From assembly GCF_035989305.1 (NCBI RefSeq), contig NZ_CP108514.1:3968501-4032500 (forward strand): a stretch of 64,000 nt of DNA. Direction: 5' to 3'. A model generated the notes under the pieces. That model ran no database searches. It had not been told where the DNA came from and worked only from the letters and a program-made list of their open reading frames with translations. The DNA comes from Streptomyces sp. NBC_01233 (GTDB lineage: Bacteria; Actinomycetota; Actinomycetes; Streptomycetales; Streptomycetaceae). A program made the position numbers and the translations under genes. Positions 17,141 to 26,473 of this stretch are shown piece after piece (position 1 is the stretch's first letter; each line of letters starts with the position of its first letter).

Positions 17141-17155
17141 CTGACGCACCGTCAG
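17141..17155. promoter_or_regulatory. Operator copy 2, CTGACG-CAC-CGTCAG
   Basis: A perfect 6-3-6 palindrome 25 bp upstream of the SDR start at 17180. It has the same consensus as five other sites in the window. Confidence 0.8.
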
Positions 17156-17179
17156 ATACGCCGTGCCCGGAGGTCCGTC

Positions 17180-17962
17180 ATGCTGCTGCAAGGGAAGACC
17201 GTCATCGTCTCCGGTGTCGGGGCCGGGCTCGGGCATCAGGTGGCCGCCGCCGTCGTACGGGACGGGGGGAATGCCGTGCTCGGGGCGCGGACCGAGGCGA
17301 ATCTCGTCAAGTCCGCCGCCGAGATCGACCCCGAGGGGGCGCACACCGCCTACCTGCCGACCGACATCACCGACGAGACGCAGTGCGAGGCCCTCGCCGA
17401 GCTCGCGCGCACGCGCTTCGGGCGGCTCGACGCCGTCGTGCACGTCGCCGCCTGGGACTCGTACTTCGGGGGGCTGGAGGAAGCCGACTTCGGGACCTGG
17501 CAGCAGATCCTCGACGTCAACCTGCTGGGGACCCTGAGGATGACCCGGGCCTGCCTGCCCGCGCTCAAGGAGCGCGGGGGATCCGTGGTGATCATCGGGA
17601 CGCAGTCCGCCGTCGCCGCGCCCAACGAGGTGCAGCAGGCCGCCTACGCCGCCTCCAAGGGGGCCCTGACCTCCGCCATGTACTCCATGGCCCGCGAGCT
17701 CGGCCCGCACCGGATCCGCGTGAACACCGTGCTGCCCGGCTGGATGTGGGGGCCGCCGGTGCAGGCGTTCGTCACCTTCACCGCCCACACGGAGGGCGTT
17801 GCGGAGGCCGAGGTGCACGGTCGGCTGACCCGGCGTATGGCACTGCCCGATCTCGCCACCGACGGGGACGTCGCCGACGCCGCCGTCTTCTTCGCCTCCG
17901 AGCGGGCACGGGCGATAACCGGCCAGTCCCTGCTGGTCAACGCCGGTGAGCTGATGAGATGA
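17180..17962 (+). CDS. Short-chain dehydrogenase/reductase (regulon member)
   Basis: A 260-residue SDR from ATG 17180, with GGAGG 7 bp upstream. The cofactor loop is IVSGVGAGLGHQVAAAVV, a variant of TGxxxGxG with Ser in place of the first Thr. The active site is IIGTQSA (Ser) with YAASKGALTSA (Tyr and Lys). It ends GQSLLVNAGELM, the usual cofactor-binding C-terminus. An upstream operator ties it to the LLM/amidohydrolase regulon. It would oxidise an alcohol or reduce a ketone in that pathway; the substrate is not visible. Confidence 0.9.
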   Translation: MLLQGKTVIVSGVGAGLGHQVAAAVVRDGGNAVLGARTEANLVKSAAEIDPEGAHTAYLPTDITDETQCEALAELARTRFGRLDAVVHVAAWDSYFGGLEEADFGTWQQILDVNLLGTLRMTRACLPALKERGGSVVIIGTQSAVAAPNEVQQAAYAASKGALTSAMYSMARELGPHRIRVNTVLPGWMWGPPVQAFVTFTAHTEGVAEAEVHGRLTRRMALPDLATDGDVADAAVFFASERARAITGQSLLVNAGELMR

Positions 17963-18013
17963 GCCACTCCACAGCCACTCCACCGCCGGAACGTCGGATC
18001 GTATGCTCGGCCC

Positions 18014-20605
18014 ATGACCACTCCGAGTGACGCTCCGACCGACAACGCGATGCGCCGCGCGCTCCGGCGGGCGCGAGACGGCGTCGCCCTCGACGCGACC
18101 GAGGCGGCCGTGCTCCTCCGGGCGCGCGGCGAGGCCCTGCGGGACCTCGCCGCGTCCGCCGCACGCGTAAGGGACTCCGGGCTCGCCGCCGCCGGGCGGC
18201 CCGGTGTCATCACGTACTCGCGCAAGGTCTTCATCCCGCTCACCCGCCTGTGCCGCGACCGGTGCCACTACTGCACCTTCGTGACCGTGCCCGGAAAGCT
18301 CCGCAAGGCCGGCCACGGCCTGTACCTCTCCCCCGACGAGGTCCTCGACATCGCCCGCCAGGGCGCGGCGATGGGCTGCAAGGAAGCGCTCTTCACCCTC
18401 GGCGACCGTCCCGAGGACCGCTGGCCCGAGGCCCGCGAGTGGCTCGACGCGCACGGCTACGACGACACCCTCGCCTACGTCCGCGCCATGGCGATCCGCG
18501 TCCTGGAGGAGACGGGGCTGCTCCCGCACCTCAACCCCGGTGTCATGTCGTGGTCCGACCTCCAGCGGCTGAAGCCGGTCGCGCCGAGCATGGGCATGAT
18601 GCTGGAGACCACCGCCACCCGCCTGTGGTCCGAGCCGGGCGGCCCCCACCACGGCTCCCCCGACAAGGAGCCGGCCGTACGGCTGCGGGTGCTGGAGGAC
18701 GCGGGGCGTTCGAACGTCCCCTTCACCACCGGGGTGCTGATCGGGATCGGCGAGTCGTACGAGGAGAGGGCCGAGGCCTTCTTCGAGCTCCGCCGGATCC
18801 AGCGCAGCTACCACGGCATCCAGGAGGTCATCGTCCAGAACTTCCGCGCCAAGCCGGACACCGCCATGCGCGGCATGCCGGACGCGGAGCTGGAGGAGCT
18901 GGCCGCCGCCATCGCCGTCGCCCGGCACATCCTGGGCCCGAGCGCCCGGATCCAGGCCCCGCCGAACCTGGTGGACGCCGAGTACGCCCTGCTCATCGGC
19001 GCGGGCATCGACGACTGGGGCGGGGTGTCGCCGCTGACCCCCGACCACGTGAATCCCGAGCGTCCCTGGCCGCACATCGAGGAGCTGGCCGAGCGCACCC
19101 GGGCCGCCGGTTTCGAGCTGCGCGAACGCCTCACCATCTATCCGGAGTTCCTGCGGCGCGGCGAGCCCTGGCTGGACCCCCGCCTGCTGCCGCACGTACG
19201 GGCGCTGGCCGACCCGGAGACCGGGCTGGCCGACGAGACGGCCACCGTCGAGGGACGGCCCTGGCAGGAGCCCGACGAGGGGTTCGTCGCCTACGGGCGC
19301 ACCGATCTGCACGCCACCATCGACACCGAGGGCCGCACCGGCGACCGCCGCGACGACTTCGACCACGTCTACGGGGACTGGGAGGCGCTCCGCGAGGCGG
19401 CGGCTCCGGGGATGGTGGCCGAGCGCATCGACACCGACGTGCGCGCCGCCCTCGCACAGGCCGCCGACGATCCCACGAAGCTGACCGACGCGCAGGCGCT
19501 CGCGCTGCTGCACGCGGACGGCCCGGCCCTCGACGCGCTGTGCCGGATCGCCGACGACCTGCGCAAGTCGGTCGTGGGTGACGAGGTCACCTACATCGTC
19601 ACGCGCAACATCAACTTCACCAACGTCTGCTACACCGGCTGCCGTTTCTGCGCGTTCGCGCAGCGCCGCACGGACGCCGACGCGTACACGCTGTCGCTGG
19701 ACCAGGTCGCGGACCGGGCCGCCCAGGCCTGGGACGTCGGCGCGGTCGAGGTGTGCATGCAGGGCGGCATCCATCCGGACCTGCCCGGGACGGCGTACTT
19801 CGACATCGCGCGCGCGGTGAAGGAGCGGGTCCCCGGCATGCACGTGCACGCCTTCTCCCCGATGGAGGTCGTCAACGGGGCCACGCGGACGGGGATGTCC
19901 GTACGGGACTGGCTGACGGCGGCCAAGGAGTCCGGGCTGGATTCCATCCCGGGCACGGCGGCGGAGATCCTCGACGACGAGGTCCGCTGGGTGCTCACGA
20001 AGGGGAAGCTGCCGACGGCCGACTGGATCGACGTCATCACGACGGCGCACGAGCTCGGCATCCGGTCCTCGTCGACCATGATGTACGGGCACGTGGACCA
20101 GCCGCGGCACTGGCTCGGCCACTTCCGCACGCTGGCCCGCATCCAGCAGGCCGCACGGTCCAGGGGCGTGGGCGGCTTCACGGAGTTCGTCACGCTGCCC
20201 TTCATCCACACCAACGCGCCCGTGTACCTGGCGGGCATCGCCCGGCCCGGTCCGACGGTCCGCGACAACCGCGCGGTGACGGCGATGGCGCGGCTCCTGC
20301 TCCACCCGCACATCACGAACATCCAGACGAGCTGGGTGAAGCTGGGCACGGAGGGCGCGGCCGAGATGCTCCGCTCCGGGGCCAACGACCTGGGCGGGAC
20401 CCTGATGGAGGAGACCATCTCCCGGATGGCGGGGTCGAGTTACGGCTCGTACAAATCCGTGCAGGACCTGATCGCCGTCGCCGAGGCGGCCGGGCGGCCC
20501 GCGAAGGCCCGTACGACGCTGTACGGGGAGGTGCCGCGGGAGCGGCAGGACGCGGCCCGCGCCTCGGACGGGCACCTGCCGGAGCTGTTGCCGGTCCTCG
20601 ACTGA
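18014..20605 (+). CDS. fbiC: Bifunctional 7,8-didemethyl-8-hydroxy-5-deazariboflavin (FO) synthase
   Basis: An 863-residue CofGH fusion from ATG 18014. The N-terminal half is a radical SAM domain with CRDRCHYC (Cys80, 84, 87) and the C-terminal half a second one with CYTGCRFC (Cys539, 543, 546). Each binds a [4Fe-4S] cluster and cleaves SAM. Together they build the FO chromophore of coenzyme F420 from tyrosine and 5-amino-6-ribitylaminouracil. Sequence and length match actinobacterial FbiC closely. The gene follows the SDR by ~50 bp and may be read from the same promoter. F420 made with it would serve the LLM and Ddn-like enzymes encoded here. Confidence 0.98.
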   Translation: MTTPSDAPTDNAMRRALRRARDGVALDATEAAVLLRARGEALRDLAASAARVRDSGLAAAGRPGVITYSRKVFIPLTRLCRDRCHYCTFVTVPGKLRKAGHGLYLSPDEVLDIARQGAAMGCKEALFTLGDRPEDRWPEAREWLDAHGYDDTLAYVRAMAIRVLEETGLLPHLNPGVMSWSDLQRLKPVAPSMGMMLETTATRLWSEPGGPHHGSPDKEPAVRLRVLEDAGRSNVPFTTGVLIGIGESYEERAEAFFELRRIQRSYHGIQEVIVQNFRAKPDTAMRGMPDAELEELAAAIAVARHILGPSARIQAPPNLVDAEYALLIGAGIDDWGGVSPLTPDHVNPERPWPHIEELAERTRAAGFELRERLTIYPEFLRRGEPWLDPRLLPHVRALADPETGLADETATVEGRPWQEPDEGFVAYGRTDLHATIDTEGRTGDRRDDFDHVYGDWEALREAAAPGMVAERIDTDVRAALAQAADDPTKLTDAQALALLHADGPALDALCRIADDLRKSVVGDEVTYIVTRNINFTNVCYTGCRFCAFAQRRTDADAYTLSLDQVADRAAQAWDVGAVEVCMQGGIHPDLPGTAYFDIARAVKERVPGMHVHAFSPMEVVNGATRTGMSVRDWLTAAKESGLDSIPGTAAEILDDEVRWVLTKGKLPTADWIDVITTAHELGIRSSSTMMYGHVDQPRHWLGHFRTLARIQQAARSRGVGGFTEFVTLPFIHTNAPVYLAGIARPGPTVRDNRAVTAMARLLLHPHITNIQTSWVKLGTEGAAEMLRSGANDLGGTLMEETISRMAGSSYGSYKSVQDLIAVAEAAGRPAKARTTLYGEVPRERQDAARASDGHLPELLPVLD

Positions 20606-20643
20606 GCGACGAGCCACGAGGCCGCGGGGGCGGGTGCGGTCGC

Positions 20644-20672
20644 GGCGGGAGTCCGGGGGCCGGGCTCCCGCC
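20644..20672 (+). terminator. Hairpin downstream of fbiC
   Basis: GGCGGGAG and CTCCCGCC pair with a GC-rich loop and no T-run, the common Streptomyces form. The remainder of the 302-bp gap (20673-20907) is AT-richer promoter-like sequence with a possible TACAGT -10 near 20823. Confidence 0.5.
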
Positions 20673-20907
20673 GGGGCATTGGCCGAAACCAACCGGCTCG
20701 AAGGCAAGTGGCAAAACGTGCCATGAGCCAGTCGGCGGCCGGAAGTGTTCGCAATCTGGCCGTTCTCTGATCACTTACGGGCCTCTTGGCGAACCACTTC
20801 CGGATTCGATCGAAGCTGTCCACTACAGTGCGGGTTTCGCATGCGCGGCGGGTACGAGTGCAGTGCCGGGCGCCGGGCATCGGGTGAAGTGGTCAGCGGG
20901 GGGCGCG

Positions 20908-23049
20908 GTGCCGGGGGTGGACGAAGTGATCGGTACGAACGGCGGGGCGCACGGCCCTGCACCTGCGGTGGGCCCTGCAGCGACGGCCGGACCCGGCTGC
21001 GGATCCGCCACCGGACCCACGGCAGGACCTGTGGCTGGACCCGCGGCCGGCTTCGCCGCCGGGCCCCTGGCCAGGTTCCCCGCCGGGCCCCGGCCCACGG
21101 CGGCCCCGGTGGCCGGACACCTCGGAATCGGCCACGCTGCCGCACCTGCCGACGGCCCCGCCGAACCAACGGCCGCGACCGCCACCGGAGTCGGACCGGC
21201 ACCCGTGCCCGGCCCCCCGGCCGCACCCGTCGGATACGGATACATGCCCGCACCCGCCGCCGTAGCCGAACCCCTCGGACACGGACCCGGATTCGCCACC
21301 GGACCCGCGGACGGCCCGGCAGCCGGATTCGCCACCGGACCGGGACCCGGAGCCGCGCCCGCGGGCGTACCCGCCGCACCAACGCTCGGCCCCCCACACG
21401 GGACCGGAGCCGCACCCCTCGGACACGGACCCGGGTTCGCACCCGCCGCCGCAGCCGAACCCCTCGGACACGGACCCGGATTCGCCACCGGACCCGCGGA
21501 CGGCCCGGCAGCCGGATTCGCCACCGGGCCGGGACCCGGAGCCGCGCCCGCGGGCGTACCCGCCGCACCAACGCTCGGCCCCCCACACGAGACCGGAGCC
21601 GCACCCCTCGGACACGGACCCGGGTTCACCACCGGACCCGCGGACGGCCCGGCAGCCGGATTCGCCACCGGGCCGGGACCCGGAGCCGCGCCCGCGGGCG
21701 TACCCGCCGCACCAACGCTCGGCCCCCCACACGAGACCGGAGCCGCACCCCTCGGACACGGACCCGGGTTCGCACCCGCCGCCGTAGCCGAACCCCTCGG
21801 ACACGGGCACACGGCCGCACCCGCCGTCGTAGCCGGGCAGGGTGGCGGCGACGGGCCCGGGGCCGGAGCCCCCGGAGGCGGGGAGGTGGCCGGGCCCGCC
21901 GCCGGCGAGACGCACCGGACGCTCGGGCGGGCCGTCGTCACCGGGCTCTGGGGACGCATCGAGCAGCAGGACTTCCGCGGCCGTGTCCGCGGCACGCTCC
22001 TCGGCTCCGCGCTCGGGGACGCCCTCGGCGCCCCCCTCGCCGGCCTCACCCTCGACGGCATCCGCGAGGCCCACGGCCCGGACGGCCTGACCTCGCCCGC
22101 GCCCGCCGACGGCCGCCGCGGCTGGGTGACCGCAGCCACCCAGCTCACCCTCTTCACCGTGGACGGGCTGATACGGGCCCACGTACGCCGGGACACCGGC
22201 GCCTGGCACCCGCCCACCGACATCCACCGCGCGTACCTGCGCTGGGCCGCCACCCAGAACGACTGGGGCCCCGACGAGCGCCGCAAGGACAACGGCTGGC
22301 TCGCGCAGGAGGAGTGGCTCTACGCCCGCCGCGGCCCGGACCGCGCCTGCCTGACGGGCTTCGCCGACGAAACCCTCGGCACCCTCGACCAGCCGAAGAA
22401 CCCCGCCGCCCGTGACGCGGCCGCCGCCTCCCGCTCGGCCCCCTTCGGGCTGCTGGTCGGCTGGGAGCCCGCCCTCGTCCTCCAGCTCGCCGTCGAGTGC
22501 GCCGCGCAGAGCCACGGCCACCCCACCGCCTGCCTCTCGGCCGGCGCCCTCGCCGTCATCGTCCACGGCCTGACCCGCGGCGACTCCCTCGACTCCGCCG
22601 TCCAGCGCACCCTGGGCCTGCTGGGCGCCCGCCCCGGCCACCGGCCCGTCACGGACGCCCTCCAGCGCGGCCTGTCGGCCGTCACGCAGGGCTCGCCCGG
22701 CCCCCGGGCCGTCGAAACCGTGGGCCGGGCGGCCGACGCCGCGGACGCCGCGGACGCCCTCGCCGTAGCCGTCTACTGCGCCCTGGTCGCCGAGGACGTC
22801 GCGCAGGGCCTGCGCCTCGCCGTCAACCACGGCGGCGACTCCACCGCCGCCGGCGCCCTGTGCGGGGCGCTCCTCGGCGCCCTGCACAGCGAGACGGCCC
22901 TCCCGGCCGCCTGGCTCGCCGAGCTGGAAGGCCGCGCCACGCTGCTGGAGATCGCCGACGACTTCGCCCTGGAGATGACCCAGGGCCCGTCCCTCCACAG
23001 CCCTGCGGACGCCTCCCCCGGCTGGCTGGCCCGCTACCCACGAGGCTGA
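20908..23049 (+). CDS. ADP-ribosylglycohydrolase-family protein with tandem-repeat N-terminus
   Basis: The catalytic part (~residues 350-713) opens GRIEQQDFRGRVRGTLLGSA with LGDALGAPLAG, and ends NHGGDSTAAGALCGALLGAL, the metal-binding motifs of DraG-type ADP-ribosylhydrolases that remove ADP-ribose from proteins or related substrates. The first ~340 residues are Ala/Pro/Gly-rich low complexity, including 48-residue tandem repeats (21292 on). Relatives usually start near the catalytic domain. The start is uncertain: GTG 20884, 20908 and 20917 are all in frame; 20908 follows a GGGGGG run. The extension is probably disordered and cytoplasmic. Confidence 0.85.
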   Translation: MPGVDEVIGTNGGAHGPAPAVGPAATAGPGCGSATGPTAGPVAGPAAGFAAGPLARFPAGPRPTAAPVAGHLGIGHAAAPADGPAEPTAATATGVGPAPVPGPPAAPVGYGYMPAPAAVAEPLGHGPGFATGPADGPAAGFATGPGPGAAPAGVPAAPTLGPPHGTGAAPLGHGPGFAPAAAAEPLGHGPGFATGPADGPAAGFATGPGPGAAPAGVPAAPTLGPPHETGAAPLGHGPGFTTGPADGPAAGFATGPGPGAAPAGVPAAPTLGPPHETGAAPLGHGPGFAPAAVAEPLGHGHTAAPAVVAGQGGGDGPGAGAPGGGEVAGPAAGETHRTLGRAVVTGLWGRIEQQDFRGRVRGTLLGSALGDALGAPLAGLTLDGIREAHGPDGLTSPAPADGRRGWVTAATQLTLFTVDGLIRAHVRRDTGAWHPPTDIHRAYLRWAATQNDWGPDERRKDNGWLAQEEWLYARRGPDRACLTGFADETLGTLDQPKNPAARDAAAASRSAPFGLLVGWEPALVLQLAVECAAQSHGHPTACLSAGALAVIVHGLTRGDSLDSAVQRTLGLLGARPGHRPVTDALQRGLSAVTQGSPGPRAVETVGRAADAADAADALAVAVYCALVAEDVAQGLRLAVNHGGDSTAAGALCGALLGALHSETALPAAWLAELEGRATLLEIADDFALEMTQGPSLHSPADASPGWLARYPRG
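21292..21830 (+). repeat. Long in-frame tandem repeats in the glycohydrolase gene
   Basis: Copies begin at 21292, 21481 and 21625. The core unit is 144 bp (48 residues, starting FATGPADGPAAGFATG). The first copy carries an extra 45-bp block (FAPAA-x-AEPLGHGPG), giving 189 bp; a similar block recurs at the end. Copies differ at only a few bases, so expansion was recent. Confidence 0.9.
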
Positions 23050-23160
23050 CGCACGGCAGGCGTACGGCCGAAGCACCACCCCGCCATCTGGCGCCCCCTC
23101 AACAATCCCGGGTCCAGCCCGTACCGTTGCGGGTCCCACGTCTCGGAGGTGCCAGAACCC

Positions 23161-24021
23161 ATGCGGATCGCCACGACCATCTTCCTCACCGACCGCACCA
23201 TCTCCCCCGTACGCCTGGCCGGCAGCCTGGAGGAGCGCGGCTTCTCGGGCCTCTACCTCCCGGAGCACACCCACATCCCGGTCTCCCGCGACACCTCCGC
23301 CCCCATGGGCGGCGAACTCCCCGAGATGTACGGGCGCACCCTCGACCCCTTCGTGGCCCTCGGCCAGGCCGCCGCCGTGACCGAGCGCCTGCACCTCGGC
23401 ACCGGCATCACCCTCGTCGCCCAGCACGATCCGATCGACCTCGCGAAGCAGGTCGCCACCCTGGACCACCTCTGCGGCGGCCGTTTCACCCTGGGCGTCG
23501 GCTACGGCTGGAACGTGGAGGAGGCCGCCGACCACGGCGTGGAGTGGCGCACCCGCCGCGAACTGGTCCGCGACCGCATGGCGCTGATGCGCGCCCTGTG
23601 GGCCCCGGAGCCCACGGCGTACGTCGGCCAGCACTGCTCCGTCCAGGCCAGCAGCGCCCACCCCAAGCCGGTCCAGACCCCGCGCGAACTCGCGCCCGGA
23701 GTCCCCCTGCACGGCCCCCGGACCCTGATCGGCGGCGCGGCCGGCCCGAAGCTCTTCGCCGCGATCGCCGACCACGCCGACGGCTGGCTCCCGATCGGCG
23801 GCGGGGGCCTCACCGAGTCCCTCCCGGTGCTGCGTCAGGTCTGGGAGACCGCCGGGCGCGACCCCAAGTCCCTCCAGGTGGTCCCGTACGCCGTCCAGCC
23901 CACCCCCGGCAAGCTGAGCCACTACGCCGACCTGGGCATCGAGGAGGTCGTCCTCCAGCTCCCCTCCGCGCCGAAGCCGCAGGTGCTGCGCGCCCTGGAC
24001 GAGTTCGCCCAGTACCTCTGA
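23161..24021 (+). CDS. LLM-class F420-dependent oxidoreductase, TIGR03619-like
   Basis: A 286-residue luciferase-fold protein. ATG 23161 is chosen (MRIATTIFLTDRTISPV) because the GTG at 23149 sits on the ribosome binding site GGAGGTG. Motifs include GLYLPEHTHIPVSR, TERLHLGTGITLVAQHDP, LDHLCGGRFTLGVGYGWN and DGWLPIGGGG. The family binds F420 and transfers hydride to or from diverse substrates. No copy of the shared operator lies upstream, so it is probably not in that regulon. Confidence 0.9.
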   Translation: MRIATTIFLTDRTISPVRLAGSLEERGFSGLYLPEHTHIPVSRDTSAPMGGELPEMYGRTLDPFVALGQAAAVTERLHLGTGITLVAQHDPIDLAKQVATLDHLCGGRFTLGVGYGWNVEEAADHGVEWRTRRELVRDRMALMRALWAPEPTAYVGQHCSVQASSAHPKPVQTPRELAPGVPLHGPRTLIGGAAGPKLFAAIADHADGWLPIGGGGLTESLPVLRQVWETAGRDPKSLQVVPYAVQPTPGKLSHYADLGIEEVVLQLPSAPKPQVLRALDEFAQYL

Positions 24022-24086
24022 GCGCGCCCGCCCGGCCGCTGCGTAGGCTCGACCGGACTGCACGCGGGGGACCTGAGGAGAGCGAC

Positions 24087-24776
24087 ATGGACACGGCCGG
24101 TACGGCCCGGGCATCCGGGCCCACGGGGAAGGCCGCCCCCTCCGGGTCCCGGCGCGCACGGAACTCCCTGTTCTGGGCCGCGCTCATCGCGGGAGGCGGC
24201 ACGCTGGGCGGCTTCATCTCCCAGTTCCCGTACGGCCTGTTGTACGTCGGCGTGCTCATCGTCCTCGCCGCCGCCGGACTCGGCGCGGCCGTCGCCGGCT
24301 CGAACTGGAACCGGGCCGGCGCCGCCGCCATCGTGGGCTTCGGCACCATGGCGCTCGGCCTCTTCGCCGGGTCCAACCTGAACGAGTCGTACCTCAAGGT
24401 GCTCGGCGAGCGGGTGGACGCGGTGGTGGTGGAGGCCCGCGAGTACGCCAACTCCAAGGGCGACGCCCGCTTCTACTGCCGCGTGGTCGACACCTCGGGC
24501 GAGAGCCACGAGCTCGACGCCATTCAGAACTGCTACGCCGAGGTGGCGCCGGGCGGGCACGTCGTCCTGTTCGAGGACCGGCTCGGCGGCCTCGACCCCT
24601 GGATGGAGACCACCGGCAGCCGCGCCCTCGACCCGCTGGGCCTGGGCATCACCGGCGGCCTCTTCCTCCTCATCGGCGGCACGATGTTCACCGCCGGTCA
24701 GCGCCGCCGCTCGGACGAGGACGTCCACCAGAAGCACCTCCGCAAGCACGGCCCGGCCCGGCGGCCACGGGAGTAG
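24087..24776 (+). CDS. Four-TM membrane protein of unknown function
   Basis: A 229-residue protein from ATG 24087, with GAGGAG upstream. Three N-terminal hydrophobic segments (LFWAALIAGGGTLGGFI, YVGVLIVLAAAGLGAAVAG, AAIVGFGTMALGLFAG) are followed by a ~100-residue soluble beta-rich domain. That domain contains VDAVVVEAREYANSKGDARF and a pair of Cys. A final TM is LGLGITGGLFLLIGGTMF. The layout is DUF3592-like. The tail is short and basic. Confidence 0.65.
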   Translation: MDTAGTARASGPTGKAAPSGSRRARNSLFWAALIAGGGTLGGFISQFPYGLLYVGVLIVLAAAGLGAAVAGSNWNRAGAAAIVGFGTMALGLFAGSNLNESYLKVLGERVDAVVVEAREYANSKGDARFYCRVVDTSGESHELDAIQNCYAEVAPGGHVVLFEDRLGGLDPWMETTGSRALDPLGLGITGGLFLLIGGTMFTAGQRRRSDEDVHQKHLRKHGPARRPRE

Positions 24777-24827
24777 GCCGCCGAAATCCCCTCGACGGCC
24801 GCAGCCCGCCGCGCCGATCATGACGCC

Positions 24828-25397
24828 ATGACGAACCGAGGAGCGGACGCCGACGTGGACCGGGACACCGAAAGCCAGTGGGAGGGGCTCCCGGCCGGTA
24901 TCCGCACCCAGGTCGACGGATACGTCCTGCAGGACGACGGCTTCCAGGCCGTCCGGCTCGTGTGGGAGGCCGGCCGCGCCGAGGGCGTGGGCCTGTACGA
25001 AGCGCAGAAGATCGTCCACCTGCGCTGCCTGCACTTCGGCGACCGGGTGGCCCGCACGCCCGACTCGCCGCTCGACCTGGACTCGCTCGCCGCCCTCGCC
25101 CGCGGCATCCGCGCCCGCGTGGTGGCCGTCGAGGCCGTCTGGGACGGGGACACCGTTCACGACTGGTTCGTGAACCTGCTGGCCGTCACGGACGACCCCG
25201 CCGGGGAGAAGTGCCTGGCCACGATCTACCGGGGCACGGCCGTACGCGCCCTGGACGGCGCCGACGGGGGCGCCCTCCACCCTTCGGCGGCCGCCGCCAC
25301 CCGCGCGGGCGGTGACCTGGCCGCCCACCTCGGCGTGCCCTTCCACTTCGCCAGCCCGGACACCCCGGACGACGGGGCGCCCCGCTGGCGGCCCTGA
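24828..25397 (+). CDS. Conserved hypothetical protein
   Basis: A 189-residue soluble acidic protein from ATG 24828. The most distinctive stretches are GIRTQVDGYVLQDDGFQAVR and AQKIVHLRCLHFGDRV. No domain is recognised. It ends 16 bp before the convergent gene at 25414-25875. Confidence 0.6.
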   Translation: MTNRGADADVDRDTESQWEGLPAGIRTQVDGYVLQDDGFQAVRLVWEAGRAEGVGLYEAQKIVHLRCLHFGDRVARTPDSPLDLDSLAALARGIRARVVAVEAVWDGDTVHDWFVNLLAVTDDPAGEKCLATIYRGTAVRALDGADGGALHPSAAAATRAGGDLAAHLGVPFHFASPDTPDDGAPRWRP

Positions 25398-25413
25398 CCG
25401 CCCGGACGGGTGC

Positions 25414-25875
25414 TCAGGGCTCCAGGAGCCCCGGCATCCCGTCCACCAGGACCACGACACCGACGACATCCCCGTGGGCCGACCGCCCGACCCATACGGG
25501 GTGGACCCCGTCCGAGCCGGCCGCCCGGAGGATGACGGGCCCGGTCAGCCCGTGCGCCTGTGCGGAGAAGACCGGCCACTCCCCGAACGCGGGCCGGTCC
25601 ATCCACCGCTGCTCCTCGGGGACGTGGGCGCCGGTGTCCCGCCTGGGCCCCTTCGAGCCGCGCGGTTCGTGCGACACCCGGCCCCGGCCGCCGAGGCCGA
25701 GGGTCACCGTGGTCCGGGAGGCCTCCTCGTCGAACTCCGGTGCCTGCGGCCCGGTGTAGTCCCAGACGCGCGTCAACCGGGTCAGCAGCCGGTCCCCGTC
25801 CAGGAGCCGGTAATCGACTTCGGCGGCGCGGCGGCCGTGCTCGTCGTAGACCCAGACGCCGACGTGGCGCTCCAC
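25414..25875 (-). CDS. Hypothetical protein coupled to the ATPase gene
   Basis: 153 residues from GTG 25875 (VERHVGVWVYDEHGRRAAEV). The frame is open further up, and GGAGG-like purines at about 25894-25897 suggest initiation may instead occur a few codons earlier at a non-ATG codon just after the stop of the upstream ATPase gene. It is tightly linked to that gene and probably cotranscribed. The family is not recognised. Confidence 0.5.
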   Translation of the reverse strand: MERHVGVWVYDEHGRRAAEVDYRLLDGDRLLTRLTRVWDYTGPQAPEFDEEASRTTVTLGLGGRGRVSHEPRGSKGPRRDTGAHVPEEQRWMDRPAFGEWPVFSAQAHGLTGPVILRAAGSDGVHPVWVGRSAHGDVVGVVVLVDGMPGLLEP

Positions 25876-25905
25876 CCAGGAGATGAGCCGAACCTCCAGC
25901 GGCGC

Positions 25906-26346
25906 CTACATCCGCGGGCCGGCCCGGCGGGCCAGTTCGGCCCAGACCGTCTTGCCGACGACCCGGTCCGTGACGCCCCAGTCGGCGGCGACAGCGTCCA
26001 CGATGCGCAGCCCGTAGCCGGATTCCGCCTGGTAGGCGTGCGGCGCCACGGCGGGGCGGCGGTCGCGGCGGGCGTCGGAGACCTCGACGCGCAGGATCTC
26101 TTCCAGGAGCGTCAGCTTGAGCTCGAAGTCCCGCCCGGGAACCCGCCCGTGGGCGACGGCGTTGGCGGCGAGCTCGGCCACGAGGAGTCCGGCGTCGGCG
26201 GAGAGCGCGGTGGACTCGGGAAAGCCCCAGTCGTGCAGCTCGACGAGGGCCAGCTGGCGGGCGAGGCGGGCCCCGCAGCGGGAGGAACTGAAACGCTGAG
26301 TGAACACGCGTACGAGGGTCCGGGCGGTGCCGGAGGGTGTGGTCAT
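25906..26346 (-). CDS. RsbW/SpoIIAB-like ATP-binding protein
   Basis: A 146-residue single-domain GHKL ATPase from ATG 26346. The N box is LVAELAANAVAHG, the D box LRVEVSDARRDRRP and the G box GYGLRIVDAVAADWG. Such solitary kinases in Streptomyces act as anti-sigma or anti-anti-sigma partners. Here it diverges from an XRE/DUF397 pair, the usual Streptomyces arrangement, and may be controlled with it through the inverted repeat at 26391-26413. Confidence 0.88.
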   Translation of the reverse strand: MTTPSGTARTLVRVFTQRFSSSRCGARLARQLALVELHDWGFPESTALSADAGLLVAELAANAVAHGRVPGRDFELKLTLLEEILRVEVSDARRDRRPAVAPHAYQAESGYGLRIVDAVAADWGVTDRVVGKTVWAELARRAGPRM

Positions 26347-26390
26347 GGACTGAACGTCCCGCGTGGCCAGGGAAGTTCCCAGCAGGGCAC

Positions 26391-26413
26391 CTACTACTTT
26401 TCAACTGTAGTAG
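26391..26413. promoter_or_regulatory. Inverted repeat in divergent promoter (CTACTAC-N9-GTAGTAG)
   Basis: Seven-base arms separated by 9 bp, in the only AT-rich stretch between the ATPase and XRE genes. A candidate autoregulatory operator. Confidence 0.55.
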
Positions 26414-26473
26414 TCCACCCCCTGGACAGTGGCAGTCACCGTGCGTGACCCTTTGTTCGGGGAGGTGACCGCT

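Noticed and set aside
16934..20707. 1,257-codon minus-strand ORF opposite SDR and fbiC
   Set aside because: Antisense shadow of two well-identified genes with high GC at third positions.
20606..20907. Riboswitch upstream of the glycohydrolase gene
   Set aside because: Only one simple GC hairpin is present and no conserved riboswitch core was recognised.
21292..21830. CRISPR array or minisatellite outside a gene
   Set aside because: Units are multiples of three, stay in frame and are 144-189 bp, so this is a protein-coding repeat.
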